Shown in pieces: positions 43,115 to 51,818 of a stretch of DNA of 64,000 nt. The position numbers and the translations under genes were made by a program. This DNA is from Brevibacillus_H sp041920465 (lineage in GTDB: Bacteria; Bacillota; Bacilli; Brevibacillales; Brevibacillaceae), in assembly GCA_041920465.1 (NCBI GenBank), contig JBHGXW010000019.1, positions 95,489 to 159,488 on the forward strand, written 5' to 3'. Each line of letters starts with the position of its first letter. Positions within the stretch are counted from its first letter, which is position 1. The notes under the pieces were generated by a model that made no database searches, was not told the DNA's origin, and saw nothing but the letters and a program-made list of their open reading frames with translations.

Positions 43115-44500
43115 ATGTACAAGGTGATACGCGGGGGAACCGTTGTGACTGCATCCGATACGTTTGTTGCGGATGTGGCGATTCGCGGGGAAACGATTTT
43201 GGCAATTGGTCAGGAGTTGGATGCGGACGGCGCGGAATTGATTGATGCCAGCGGATGCTATGTTTTTCCGGGAGGCATCGACCCTCATACCCATCTCGAT
43301 ATGCCGTTTGGGGGAACGGTTACGGCGGATAATTTCGAGACGGGAACCAAAGCGGCAGCGTTCGGAGGAACCACGTCGATCATTGATTTTTGTCTGACGA
43401 ACAGGGGGGATTCGCTTCGCCAGGCAATCGCCACCTGGCATGAAAAAGCCAAAGGAAAAGCGGTGATTGATTACGGCTTTCACCTGATGGTGGCGGAGGC
43501 AAATCATCAGGTCTTATATGATTTGGAAGAGGTAGTGAAAGAAGAAGGAATTACTTCACTCAAAGTGTTCATGGCCTACAAAAATGTTTTCCAGGCAGAC
43601 GATGAGACGTTGTTTAAAACCCTGATCCGCGCCAAAGAGCTGGGGGCTCTCGTCCAGGTGCATGCGGAAAACGGGGATGTCATCGATTTTTTGACGAAGC
43701 AGGCAATTGCCCAAGGAAACACCGACCCTATCTACCACGCCTTGACCAGGCCGCCGGAAGCGGAAGGAGAAGCGACCGGCCGTGCTGCTGCCTTAGCTGC
43801 TCTTGCTGATTCACAACTCTACGTCGTGCATGTTTCTTGTGCGGACGCGGTGGCACGCATTGCCGAAGCCCGTGAAAAAGGCTGGAACGTATACGGAGAA
43901 ACATGTCCACAGTATTTGACGCTGGATGTCAGTTATTTGGAGAAGCCCGATTTTGAAGGGGCCAAGTACGTCTGGTCTCCGCCGCTTAGAGAAAAATGGA
44001 ACCAGGAAGTGCTTTGGAACGCACTGAAAAGCGGCATTTTGCAGACGGTTGGCTCCGATCAATGCTCGTTCAATTTCAAAGGGCAGAAGGAATTGGGATT
44101 AGGAGATTTCACCAAGATTCCAAACGGCGGACCGATAATCGAGGACCGCTTCGGCATTCTTTATTCCGAAGGTGTGCATAAGGGCAGAATCAGCTTGAAT
44201 CAATTCGTGGATATCACCTCCACCAAGGCAGCCAAACTATTCGGTCTTTATCCAAAAAAAGGGACGATTGCGGCAGGTGCTGATGCGGATATCGTCATTT
44301 TTGATCCGACTGTGCAGCGGACAATTTCTGTCCAGACCCATCACATGAACGTAGATTACAACCCGTTTGAAGGCATGCACGTTTATGGGGAAGTGCGCGA
44401 TGTGCTATCCCGCGGTTCGTTCGTGATTCAGGGCAAACAGTTCGTCGGTCATCCCGGATACGGCCAGTATTTGAAGCGCTCCACTTTTACACGACCTTAG
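43115..44500 (+). CDS. hydA: Dihydropyrimidinase
   Basis: A 461-residue metal-dependent amidohydrolase. Visible are PGGIDPHTHLDMPFGG (metal ligands HxH), the metal-bridging lysine in SLKVFMAYKN, LVQVHAENGD, YVVHVSC, and the DQCSFNFKGQK segment. It opens dihydrouracil to N-carbamoyl-beta-alanine, step two of the pathway; relatives also act as D-hydantoinases. The start at 43115 has GCGAGGAACAGCC; a start at 43082 lacks one. Confidence 0.92.
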   Translation: MYKVIRGGTVVTASDTFVADVAIRGETILAIGQELDADGAELIDASGCYVFPGGIDPHTHLDMPFGGTVTADNFETGTKAAAFGGTTSIIDFCLTNRGDSLRQAIATWHEKAKGKAVIDYGFHLMVAEANHQVLYDLEEVVKEEGITSLKVFMAYKNVFQADDETLFKTLIRAKELGALVQVHAENGDVIDFLTKQAIAQGNTDPIYHALTRPPEAEGEATGRAAALAALADSQLYVVHVSCADAVARIAEAREKGWNVYGETCPQYLTLDVSYLEKPDFEGAKYVWSPPLREKWNQEVLWNALKSGILQTVGSDQCSFNFKGQKELGLGDFTKIPNGGPIIEDRFGILYSEGVHKGRISLNQFVDITSTKAAKLFGLYPKKGTIAAGADADIVIFDPTVQRTISVQTHHMNVDYNPFEGMHVYGEVRDVLSRGSFVIQGKQFVGHPGYGQYLKRSTFTRP

Positions 44501-44506
44501 AAAAAA

Positions 44507-44545
44507 CCGTCCGGCATTAGCCCTGGCTGTGTCGGGCGGGGTCCC
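44507..44545 (+). repeat. TTAGCC-TCGGGCGGG hairpin element, copy h
   Basis: CCGTCCGGCA pairs with TGTCGGGCGG over 10 bp with two G-U pairs; inside, TTAGCC-CT-GGCT pairs further. It is followed by GGTCCC rather than a T-run, so termination efficiency is doubtful. Confidence 0.65.
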
Positions 44546-44592
44546 AAGCTACTTACTGCTTATTCACATCGATAAAAAGGAGAAGAAGCGAT

Positions 44593-45489
44593 ATGCCAAA
44601 CAAGGTAAAAATCGGCTTAATTCAAGCGAAGCATGAAGTTCATGGAGATGAGCCCGTTCACGTCCATAAGGAAAAGGCGATTGAAAAGCACGTGAAACTG
44701 GTCCGGGAAGCAGCGCAAAAGGGAGCGCAAATCATCTGTTTGCAAGAAATTTTTTATGGCCCCTATTTCTGCGCCGAACAAAAAACCAAATGGTATGAAT
44801 CAGCGGAGGAAGTCCCCGGTGGACCTACCACCAGGCTGTTCCAGGAGCTTGCCCGTGAGCTGGGCACTGTTATCATCCTGCCAGTGTATGAGGCGGCCGG
44901 AATCGGAATCTACTATAATACGGCAGCAGTCATCGATGCGGATGGCAGCTTCCTGGGCAAATACCGCAAGCAGCACATTCCCCATGTAGCGGCAGGGGAC
45001 CCGGAGAAAGGCTGCGGGTTCTGGGAGAAGTATTATTTCAAACCAGGCAATTTAGGGTATCCGGTGTTTGAGACCGCCTATGCCAAAGTGGGAGTATATA
45101 TTTGCTATGATCGTCACTTCCCGGAAGGTGCGAGAATTTTGGGACTGAACGGGGCTGAGATCGTGTTCAACCCGTCCGCCACGGTTGCCGGATTATCAGA
45201 ATATCTGTGGAAGCTGGAACAGCCGGCGCACGCAGTTGCCAACGGATATTACGTAGCCGCAATCAACCGGGTAGGCTTTGAAGCACCATGGAACATGGGC
45301 GAATTTTACGGGCAATCCTACCTGGTAGATCCGCGCGGCAGATTTGTCGCCGTTGCCTCCAGAGATCAGGACGAAGCAGTGATTGCCGAAATGGATAAAA
45401 ACCTGATTCATGAAGTGCGCGATCAATGGCAGTTCTATCGTGATCGTCGTCCTGAAACCTATGACAATATGGTGAAGCTGCTCCCTTAA
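44593..45489 (+). CDS. Beta-ureidopropionase (N-carbamoyl-beta-alanine amidohydrolase)
   Basis: A 298-residue nitrilase-superfamily enzyme. The catalytic triad is Glu in CLQEIFYGPYF (about 48), Lys in YRKQHIPH (about 122) and Cys in GVYICYDRHFPEGAR (about 172). The HFPEGARILGLNGAEIV block is characteristic of beta-ureidopropionases. It releases beta-alanine, CO2 and ammonia, step three. GAGAAG with a short spacer precedes the ATG. It is the last enzyme gene of the cluster on the plus strand. Confidence 0.9.
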   Translation: MPNKVKIGLIQAKHEVHGDEPVHVHKEKAIEKHVKLVREAAQKGAQIICLQEIFYGPYFCAEQKTKWYESAEEVPGGPTTRLFQELARELGTVIILPVYEAAGIGIYYNTAAVIDADGSFLGKYRKQHIPHVAAGDPEKGCGFWEKYYFKPGNLGYPVFETAYAKVGVYICYDRHFPEGARILGLNGAEIVFNPSATVAGLSEYLWKLEQPAHAVANGYYVAAINRVGFEAPWNMGEFYGQSYLVDPRGRFVAVASRDQDEAVIAEMDKNLIHEVRDQWQFYRDRRPETYDNMVKLLP

Positions 45490-45570
45490 CCTCGGATCAA
45501 AGGAAAGCGATTTGTAAGCACCTGTTCGTCAAATTTGATCGATTTTCAATTATTTACTTTCCGTATCTGT

Positions 45571-45576
45571 TATAAT
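45571..45576 (+). promoter_or_regulatory. -10 element of a small transcription unit
   Basis: TATAAT in CTGTTATAATACACTG (about 45571). The -35 is unclear. It fits with the short frame and terminator that follow. Confidence 0.45.
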
Positions 45577-45645
45577 ACACTGAATCTATTATACTTACAT
45601 ATTCCTGCTGACGGAGGATGGTCAAATGCGACTGCACAACTACTA

Positions 45646-45720
45646 ATGAAAGAATCAGCCAATTCTTTAAGCAAGATGTCGCATGAACTGCAACAAAGCA
45701 TTCAACAGTTCTTGAAATAA
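45646..45720 (+). CDS. Possible 24-aa peptide or chemoreceptor-tail remnant
   Basis: The frame encodes MKESANSLSKMSHELQQSIQ followed by QFLK. It resembles the extreme C-terminus of methyl-accepting chemotaxis proteins (SL..MS.ELQ..I..F). A 6-codon leader frame (45626-45646, MRLHNY) behind GGAGG ends in TAATG, overlapping this ATG, so reinitiation is possible. The region has a TATAAT upstream and a terminator downstream. It could be a real peptide, a small RNA or a decayed gene end. Confidence 0.3.
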   Translation: MKESANSLSKMSHELQQSIQQFLK

Positions 45721-45735
45721 TTCTGTCTTCACTCG

Positions 45736-45785
45736 TGATCACAAATTCACCAGTTTCGGTGAGACATAGTGATCTTATTTTTTGT
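45736..45785 (+). terminator. Terminator of the small transcription unit
   Basis: GATCAC and GTGATC pair around an inner TCACC/GGTGA stem, followed by TTATTTTTTG. Confidence 0.75.
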
Positions 45786-45837
45786 GACTGCCGTCTGAAA
45801 TTTCCTGAAAAGAGGTTTTTTTCTGGAAAAATGGTGG

Positions 45838-45843
45838 TATACT
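45838..45843 (+). promoter_or_regulatory. Extended -10 promoter of the sensor kinase gene
   Basis: TGGTATACT forms an extended -10. Transcripts would start near 45850 and include the structured leader at 45863-45942. Confidence 0.5.
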
Positions 45844-45862
45844 AGCGAAAACAGCTAAGTTC

Positions 45863-45942
45863 AGGGCCCCTTCTGACACTGCAGCGCCGCATGGAACATA
45901 AGACGTCGCGCTTTAGCCGTCGATAGAGTCGGGCGGGATTTC
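45863..45942 (+). repeat. Structured leader element of the sensor kinase, copy e
   Basis: Begins AGGGCCCC, contains CTGACACTG (shared with the copy at 30891-31066) and CTTTAGCCGTCGATAGAGTCGGGCGGGATTT. The CTGAC/GTCGG and CCC/GGG arms can pair. It ends immediately before the kinase ribosome site AGGAG. Confidence 0.6.
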
Positions 45943-45958
45943 ATAGGAGCGTTGGATC

Positions 45959-47827
45959 GTGATACGTTCACTTTTTGTACCGGCCATTCAGTTTTTCAAT
46001 CGATTTAAATACATTCAAATGGTTATCGTATTATTTGGTATCTTTTTCATTCCTGCCATTGCCGCCTTCTACTTATATTTCGTTTATATACAGAGTGATT
46101 TGCTGCAGGCCAAAAAGGGGCTGATGGGGATCGAGTACATCCGCTTGTTGAGGCATTACCTCGAAGATTTGCAGCAATATCGGGGGTTGAGTGTTGGCAA
46201 GGTGAAAGCAGACTCATCCTTAGCCTATAAATTAAAGCAGAAGCATGATGAATTGATTCATGACATTCTCGAAATCGATCATGTTGATCAACGTGTCGGC
46301 TCCACCCTCGGTACTACAGTCAAGTGGGCTGAGCTTAAATATCGCTGGTATGATCACGAGTACCAGCGACTGAACCAAACACCCGAACAAGTTTTTGCAA
46401 GCGAATCAATGTACATCCGCAATCTGCTTGAACTTATGGAATTTGTGGGTGATTCTGCAGGATTGTCACTTGATTCGGAGTATGCCAGCTACTATTTGGT
46501 AATCGGCATAACGAAAACCATTCCTGAGTTTTCGGAAGTCCTCGGGCAAATGAGAGCGGTTGGTCTTATGATGCGTCAAGACCAGCCGAATGAGAGTCAG
46601 CGGTTGCGGTTCGCCTCCCTCCAGTCGCTGTTGAACGCTAAAAGGAATGATCTAAATCATCAGGTGAAAATCATCGAACATGACATTCCGCACAAAAACT
46701 TGAGTATCCCTAACATTCATCAAACTCTTCAAAAAAAATTGGATCAACTTATTCCTGAAAACAAACAAACATGGCTAAATTTGCCTGCCATAGACTACTA
46801 TTCAATTGTCACTGACACTATAGATGTATGCTTTTCTCTCTATGATTCTGAGCTTGCATCGCTTCAAGAAATCTATCAGGATCGTTCTGAAAAAATAATG
46901 GACAACTGGTATATCATGATTGGAGTTTCGATTTTCGTCTTTCTGATCATGATGTATAGTTTTATCGCGTTTTATTTGTCTGTGACAGAAACCGTCCGCA
47001 ATTTGAAAAATACTTCCAAGGCGATTGTCAGCGGGAATCTGCCGACAACTCTTCCTCTATCCTTGAAGCACGATTTGCTGGAAATTGGAGACACAGTAAA
47101 CCAGATCACGCACAACTTGCATCAACAAAAAATCAGCATAATGGGGCAGATGGCAGCAGGCATGGCCCATGAAATCCGCAACCCGCTGACATCTATCAGG
47201 GGCTTTACCCAGTTTATGAAAAAGGGCGTTGAAGAGGGAAATATTGATCCGGAAACATTTTTGCAGTACCTGGACATCTGCCAGGAAGAGATAAAAGCGA
47301 TTGAAGGACTTGTGGCCAACTTTTTGATTCTGGCGCGAAAAAATGAGGTAGCAATGTCCCAAAATAAACCTGTTCACTTGCAAACAGTGCTGCATCGTGT
47401 GCATGAGCTATCCAAACACTTTGTCATTGAAAAAGACGTGTTTCTCACCTTCCGTTACGACGATGAAAGCTGCGTCGTGTTGGGAGTAGAGACACATATT
47501 GAGCAAATTGCCCTTAATCTGGTTAAAAACGCGATTGACGCCGTCTCTTTTGGGGGGAAGGTCTCGCTTCGGACCTCGGTAGATAACGCGGCGAAACAGG
47601 CCATCATCTCGATTCAGGATAACGGGGCTGGGATACCGGAAGAGAGAATGCAGCATTTGTTCGAGCCGTTTTACACGACGAAGGAAAAAGGAACGGGAAT
47701 TGGCTTGTCGGTCTGCAAGAAACTGCTGGAGGAAATGGCGGGGAGCATTGCCATTCATTCCGAAGAAGGTTTTGGTACGACAGCTATCGTTCGATTGCCT
47801 TTGGCTAAGGCGCCATCCGAAACATAG
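45959..47827 (+). CDS. Membrane-bound sensor histidine kinase (orphan)
   Basis: A 622-residue kinase. Membrane segments lie at about 20-40 and 318-340, enclosing a roughly 280-residue helical extracytoplasmic domain. Its LEDLQQYRGLSVGK segment recalls nitrate/nitrite-sensing (NIT)-like helical bundles. A HAMP-like linker is followed by HisKA with the phosphorylated His in MAAGMAHEIRNPLTSIRGF (about 402), and by HATPase_c motifs (N box NLVKNAIDAV, G1 DNGAGIP, G2 GTGIGLS). The start is GTG behind AGGAG. No response regulator is adjacent, so it may feed a phosphorelay like the Kin sporulation kinases. Confidence 0.85.
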   Translation: MIRSLFVPAIQFFNRFKYIQMVIVLFGIFFIPAIAAFYLYFVYIQSDLLQAKKGLMGIEYIRLLRHYLEDLQQYRGLSVGKVKADSSLAYKLKQKHDELIHDILEIDHVDQRVGSTLGTTVKWAELKYRWYDHEYQRLNQTPEQVFASESMYIRNLLELMEFVGDSAGLSLDSEYASYYLVIGITKTIPEFSEVLGQMRAVGLMMRQDQPNESQRLRFASLQSLLNAKRNDLNHQVKIIEHDIPHKNLSIPNIHQTLQKKLDQLIPENKQTWLNLPAIDYYSIVTDTIDVCFSLYDSELASLQEIYQDRSEKIMDNWYIMIGVSIFVFLIMMYSFIAFYLSVTETVRNLKNTSKAIVSGNLPTTLPLSLKHDLLEIGDTVNQITHNLHQQKISIMGQMAAGMAHEIRNPLTSIRGFTQFMKKGVEEGNIDPETFLQYLDICQEEIKAIEGLVANFLILARKNEVAMSQNKPVHLQTVLHRVHELSKHFVIEKDVFLTFRYDDESCVVLGVETHIEQIALNLVKNAIDAVSFGGKVSLRTSVDNAAKQAIISIQDNGAGIPEERMQHLFEPFYTTKEKGTGIGLSVCKKLLEEMAGSIAIHSEEGFGTTAIVRLPLAKAPSET

Positions 47828-47832
47828 AAAAA

Positions 47833-47870
47833 AAACGCAGGAACCGATTTTGGTCCTGCGTTTGTCTTGT
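47833..47870. terminator. Bidirectional terminator between kinase and NCS1 permease
   Basis: AAACGCAGGAACC pairs with GGTCCTGCGTTT (one bulge), with A- and T-tracts on both sides. Confidence 0.88.
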
Positions 47871-49361
47871 CTATGTGCCTTTCTTCAGAGAACCGAATGA
47901 GGTAATGGATTTATACTCCATTTCGGTCAACAAGCTGTTGTCACCTTTCATAAACAAGCTGTAACAAATCAGAGAAATAAACAACCCGAACGTCCAGGCA
48001 TTATCCCACACGAAGGATAAGGAAGGCGTGAATTTGCAGGTAAACGGAATGACGATCCCGATCACAAGCGCCCAAACCGCTTTTTGGTTAAAGCCTCCCT
48101 TGTAGCTGTAACGGCCATCCGGTTTATACAATTCAACGAGATGGATCCGTCTTTTGCGCACTAACCAATAATCGGCAATGGCGATTCCTTCAATAGGGCC
48201 AAGCAGTGCGCCGTAAGTGCCCAACCAGCCGAATATATAGTTTCCGAAGCTCTCCAACAAGTACCAAGGCTGCATCAACAAAGCAAAAAGGCCGGTAATG
48301 ATGGCTCCCATCCCAAACGTAAATTTGCGGGGCCACAGGTTTTCTACTGCCCGTGCGGGAGCGACGATGTTTGCGGCAACGTTCGTGGTCAGGGTAGCCA
48401 GGATGATGCCCAGTGTTCCCAAGAAGATGACGAAAGGAGAGAATTTGGCAAGAATCGCTGCGGGATCCCAAATCGCTTCACCATATAGCACAACGGTGGC
48501 AGAGGCAACGGCAACACCGATAAAGGAGAAGAATCCCATGGTGGTTGGAAGGGCGAGGGTTTGACCGACCACTTGTGCTTTTTGGCTCTTTGCGTACCGG
48601 CAGAAATCGGGAATGTTCAAAGCGAGAGTAGACCAGAAGGCAATGGCACCGGTTAAGGAAGGGAAAAAGATTTTGAAGAAGTCATGCGCCGTAGTAAGTT
48701 TGGACGGAGCAGAGAGCATCGGGCCCCATCCGCCTGCCGAAGATAAAGCCCAGGCGAGAAGAGCGAGAGACATGACAATCAGGGTAGGGGCAGCCCAAAA
48801 TTCCATCCGGCGAATCGCTTCCGGACCACGATAGGCAATCCACACATTAAGTGCCCAGAAAAGGATGAAGGCAATTCCCAAGTGTCCCGGAACGTTCTCC
48901 CATCCGCTCATGGCAACCAGCAGCGTATCGATGGATGCTCCGCCGAACCAGCAGTTAATTCCAAACCAGCCCGCACCGACGATGGCTCGGGCAATCGATG
49001 GAATATGGGTTCCTTTTGCTCCAAACCAGAGTCTCGCGTATACCGGGTAGGGAATACCGTATTTTGTTCCCGCATGAGAATTTAATAAAATGGGAATAAG
49101 AACAATACTATTTCCCAAAATGATGGTAAAAATCGCTTGCCACCAGTTCATTCCAAGCGAGATTAGGCCAGCCGCCAATGAGTAGGTGGGAAGACAGATT
49201 GCCATTCCGATCCAAAGACTCGCAAAGTTGTATGATGTCCAGTGATGCTCTTCTTTGGTAGTAGGCCGCAAGCCTTCGTTGATCAACGGACTTTTTTCGA
49301 TCTGCCTGATTCCCTCTTGTGTCAGCGTAACGATCCCGCCCTCTTCATTTTGTAACTTCAT
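47871..49361 (-). CDS. NCS1-family nucleobase/hydantoin permease
   Basis: A 496-residue permease with about 12 membrane segments. NCS1 hallmarks are WTSYNFASLWIGMAICLPTY in segment 1, NWWQAIFTIILGNSIVLIP, GIPYPVYARLWFGAKG and GWFGINCWFGGASID, all as in PucI/Mhp1-type transporters. Import of uracil, allantoin or hydantoin is the family range; the nearby reductive pyrimidine pathway favours uracil/thymine or dihydropyrimidines. The start is ATG 49361 (or 49364) after AAAGGAGGG. It is transcribed opposite to the enzyme genes. Confidence 0.9.
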   Translation of the reverse strand: MKLQNEEGGIVTLTQEGIRQIEKSPLINEGLRPTTKEEHHWTSYNFASLWIGMAICLPTYSLAAGLISLGMNWWQAIFTIILGNSIVLIPILLNSHAGTKYGIPYPVYARLWFGAKGTHIPSIARAIVGAGWFGINCWFGGASIDTLLVAMSGWENVPGHLGIAFILFWALNVWIAYRGPEAIRRMEFWAAPTLIVMSLALLAWALSSAGGWGPMLSAPSKLTTAHDFFKIFFPSLTGAIAFWSTLALNIPDFCRYAKSQKAQVVGQTLALPTTMGFFSFIGVAVASATVVLYGEAIWDPAAILAKFSPFVIFLGTLGIILATLTTNVAANIVAPARAVENLWPRKFTFGMGAIITGLFALLMQPWYLLESFGNYIFGWLGTYGALLGPIEGIAIADYWLVRKRRIHLVELYKPDGRYSYKGGFNQKAVWALVIGIVIPFTCKFTPSLSFVWDNAWTFGLFISLICYSLFMKGDNSLLTEMEYKSITSFGSLKKGT

Positions 49362-49523
49362 CATTGATCCCTCCTTTGATGTTTTTGGCTCGTAAGAGAA
49401 CTGGGCGAAAAGTTGTATTACTGCCGGATTGCTAAAGTATATTTGACAATATTCCAACTAATTCGCGAATTTTCGATCAATTGCAGACGGGTTCGTTTGA
49501 CAGGAGTGCATGGAAAAAAGAAA

Positions 49524-49560
49524 AAACCCAGCGAAAAAAGCTTTCGCTGAGTTTGTCTTT
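49524..49560 (-). terminator. Terminator between ubiD-like gene and NCS1 permease
   Basis: AAACCCAGCGAAA and TTTCGCTGAGTTT form an 11-bp stem. On the minus strand it is followed by TTTCTTTTTT. It ends the transcript of the decarboxylase gene. Confidence 0.85.
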
Positions 49561-51323
49561 TAGGCTTGGGGAAAATACTCTTTCCAGCGGCTGGTAACCA
49601 ATCGGTCAATGTCAGGATGTGTCAGGACTTCACCCGGGTAAAATGGCTTCATGCGCGCATCAATGATGAGTGGTCCTTCATAACGAATTTTGTTCCGCAC
49701 AATTGTTGATTTGGCGTACAGATCATGAGCAGGGTCAAAGCGAGTAAATACCGTCCAAAGGAAACTGCTCTCTTTCTTGGCAATGTCTGCGTTATCCACC
49801 AAACAGATCATCGGCCATTCGTGAAGCTGTTGGTTGGCATACGGAATCAGCTTGTCCGCAAAGTCAGGTTCTTGTTCGAAGCTCGGTCCGGAGACGACCA
49901 GACAGCCCGGGCAAAAACGCTGGATATTCGTGATGCCTGGGATGCCTTCACCCGTGTAGGCAGCCGGAAGTTTGCGAACCGGCTCGCCAATGCCTAACAT
50001 GATACCTTTGCTTCCGTGGTTGAATTTGCGGCCGGTGTAGTCTAACGTATCATTAGAGGTATCATTCACGATCAGCAGGTCACGCTCCGGCTGGAAGCGC
50101 TCCAGAATGATTTCCAGGAACTGCTTGAAGTCTGCCAGATCACATGGCACATCGGAGACCAGCAAGAATTTGGTCAAAGTCAGTTGACCTTCGCCCATGA
50201 TGCGGAATGCATGTGCCATCGCTTCTTTGTAGTAACTCTCCCGCACAATCGCTCCGGCAAGCGCGTGGAAGCCGGTTTCGCCGTATGTCCATAATGCTTT
50301 GACACCCGGCATGACAACCGGAAAGAGTGGAGAGAGCAGGCGCTGCAAATATTCGCCGATGAAATAATCTTCTTGACGCGGTTTACCCACAACGGTTGCC
50401 GGATAAATCGCATCCTTACGCCGCCACATCTGCTTCACCTGAAACACCGGGAAATCATGGATCAGAGAGTAGTAGCCGAAGTGGTCGCCAAACGGTCCCT
50501 CGGGTCGGCGGACATGCGGAGGAACAACCCCGCCGAAGACAAATTCAGCTTCTGCCACAATTTTGTGCGGATGGTTGGGCACCTCTACCAGATTCAGCTT
50601 GTCGCCCATCAAGAGCGAAGCGAAGATCAGCTCTGGCACCATTTCCGGCAGCGGGGCAATAGCTGAGACGATCATCGAAGGCGGACCGCCAATGGTTAGC
50701 GTCACAGGGAGAGCCTGATTCATCCGTTCCGCCTCATAGTGATGGAATCCGCCTCCCTTGTGAATTTGCCAATGCATGCCGGTTGTTTCTTTGTCGTAAA
50801 TCTGGATTCGGTACATGCCAAGGTTATGTTCTTTGGTCCTGGGATGCTCCGTATATACAAGCGGCAAGGTAACAAACGGGCCGCCGTCTTCATGCCAACT
50901 GGTCAAGGCAGGAAGCTGAGTCAAGTCTACATCTTTGGTTGAAACCTGCGTAACAGGTGCTTGCGACGAAGATACTGTCCGGGTTCCGGTCTTCAAGATA
51001 CCCAAGAGCGGGGCACGCATTTCCCATAGCGATGACAACTTGGGAGGCAGCAGACGATCCAAACCGCCAACCAGTTGCTTGATAATTTGCTCAGGCTTTG
51101 GCCCGAACGCCATGTCGACCCGCTCAGCCGTGCCGAACAGATTGGTCACAACGGGAAACGGTTTTCCTTTTACATTGGTAAACAGAAGGGCTGGCCCTTG
51201 TTCCTCAATGACACGGCGGTGAATCTCCGCCAGTTCCAGATGAGGATCGACCAAAGCATCTATCTGGATTAATTGTCCTTCCCTGCGCAGTTGCTCAAGG
51301 AAAGAACGTAAATTGGTATGCAT
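49560..51323 (-). CDS. UbiD-family prenyl-FMN-dependent decarboxylase
   Basis: A 587-residue protein of the UbiD superfamily, longer than the about 475-490 residues of classical UbiD/BsdC. Seen are NLFGTAERVDMAFG, EHNLGMYRIQIYD, GMHWQIHKGGGFHHYEAE, the PEGPFGDHFGYYS loop with the conserved E/D residues, and FMN/metal-binding neighbours. UbiD enzymes (de)carboxylate aromatic or unsaturated acids. No UbiX (flavin prenyltransferase) gene is adjacent, so cofactor supply must come from elsewhere. Substrate is unknown; a link to the pyrimidine cluster is only positional. Confidence 0.87.
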   Translation of the reverse strand: MHTNLRSFLEQLRREGQLIQIDALVDPHLELAEIHRRVIEEQGPALLFTNVKGKPFPVVTNLFGTAERVDMAFGPKPEQIIKQLVGGLDRLLPPKLSSLWEMRAPLLGILKTGTRTVSSSQAPVTQVSTKDVDLTQLPALTSWHEDGGPFVTLPLVYTEHPRTKEHNLGMYRIQIYDKETTGMHWQIHKGGGFHHYEAERMNQALPVTLTIGGPPSMIVSAIAPLPEMVPELIFASLLMGDKLNLVEVPNHPHKIVAEAEFVFGGVVPPHVRRPEGPFGDHFGYYSLIHDFPVFQVKQMWRRKDAIYPATVVGKPRQEDYFIGEYLQRLLSPLFPVVMPGVKALWTYGETGFHALAGAIVRESYYKEAMAHAFRIMGEGQLTLTKFLLVSDVPCDLADFKQFLEIILERFQPERDLLIVNDTSNDTLDYTGRKFNHGSKGIMLGIGEPVRKLPAAYTGEGIPGITNIQRFCPGCLVVSGPSFEQEPDFADKLIPYANQQLHEWPMICLVDNADIAKKESSFLWTVFTRFDPAHDLYAKSTIVRNKIRYEGPLIIDARMKPFYPGEVLTHPDIDRLVTSRWKEYFPQA

Positions 51324-51429
51324 AACGAATTAGTCACCTCAACTCAAGCCTTCTTCACTCCTTTCTACTCTACACGATGAGCCATGCATGTTCTAGTCCT
51401 TCTTCATTTTTTCTCTGCAAAAGAGTAAA

Positions 51430-51455
51430 AAGGCTGGGCATTATACCCAACCTTC
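51430..51455 (-). terminator. Terminator after the 61-aa membrane protein
   Basis: AAGGCTGGG and CCCAACCTT pair with one mismatch around CATTATA. On the minus strand TTTTTACTCTTTT follows. Confidence 0.75.
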
Positions 51456-51466
51456 TCTTCTTTCTA

Positions 51467-51652
51467 TCAGATTGATGAAAACAATGTAGGCTTGACAATA
51501 TAAAGAACGACGGAGAGAGCCAAGAGAGCAATCCCCCATGCAGTCAGACTAAGCTGCGGCTTCATCTCTTTGTGCGGGCGAGGCAATACACCGATGATCA
51601 TCATGATCAGGGCTGACAATACCATGACAAATAAGAGGAAATATAAAATCAT
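51467..51652 (-). CDS. Small membrane protein, 61 aa, unknown
   Basis: Two hydrophobic helices (MILYFLLFVMVLSALIMMII and LTAWGIALLALSVVLYIV) are joined by a short basic loop (PRPHKEMKP), giving a hairpin topology. AAAGGGTG precedes the ATG. It forms its own unit with a terminator. No family recognised. Confidence 0.65.
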   Translation of the reverse strand: MILYFLLFVMVLSALIMMIIGVLPRPHKEMKPQLSLTAWGIALLALSVVLYIVKPTLFSSI

Positions 51653-51818
51653 GCCGGCAACACCCTTTCAATGAGTTAATAGTATAAACAACAAACTAAT
51701 GATATAAAACATTTTACTTGATTCTCCCAGTCAAATCTACAGGGTTGTCGGAAATCTTACAAGCGTGTAATATACCATTCTGTAATGGAATAGTTTGCAG
51801 GGAACGGAGGAAGATACG

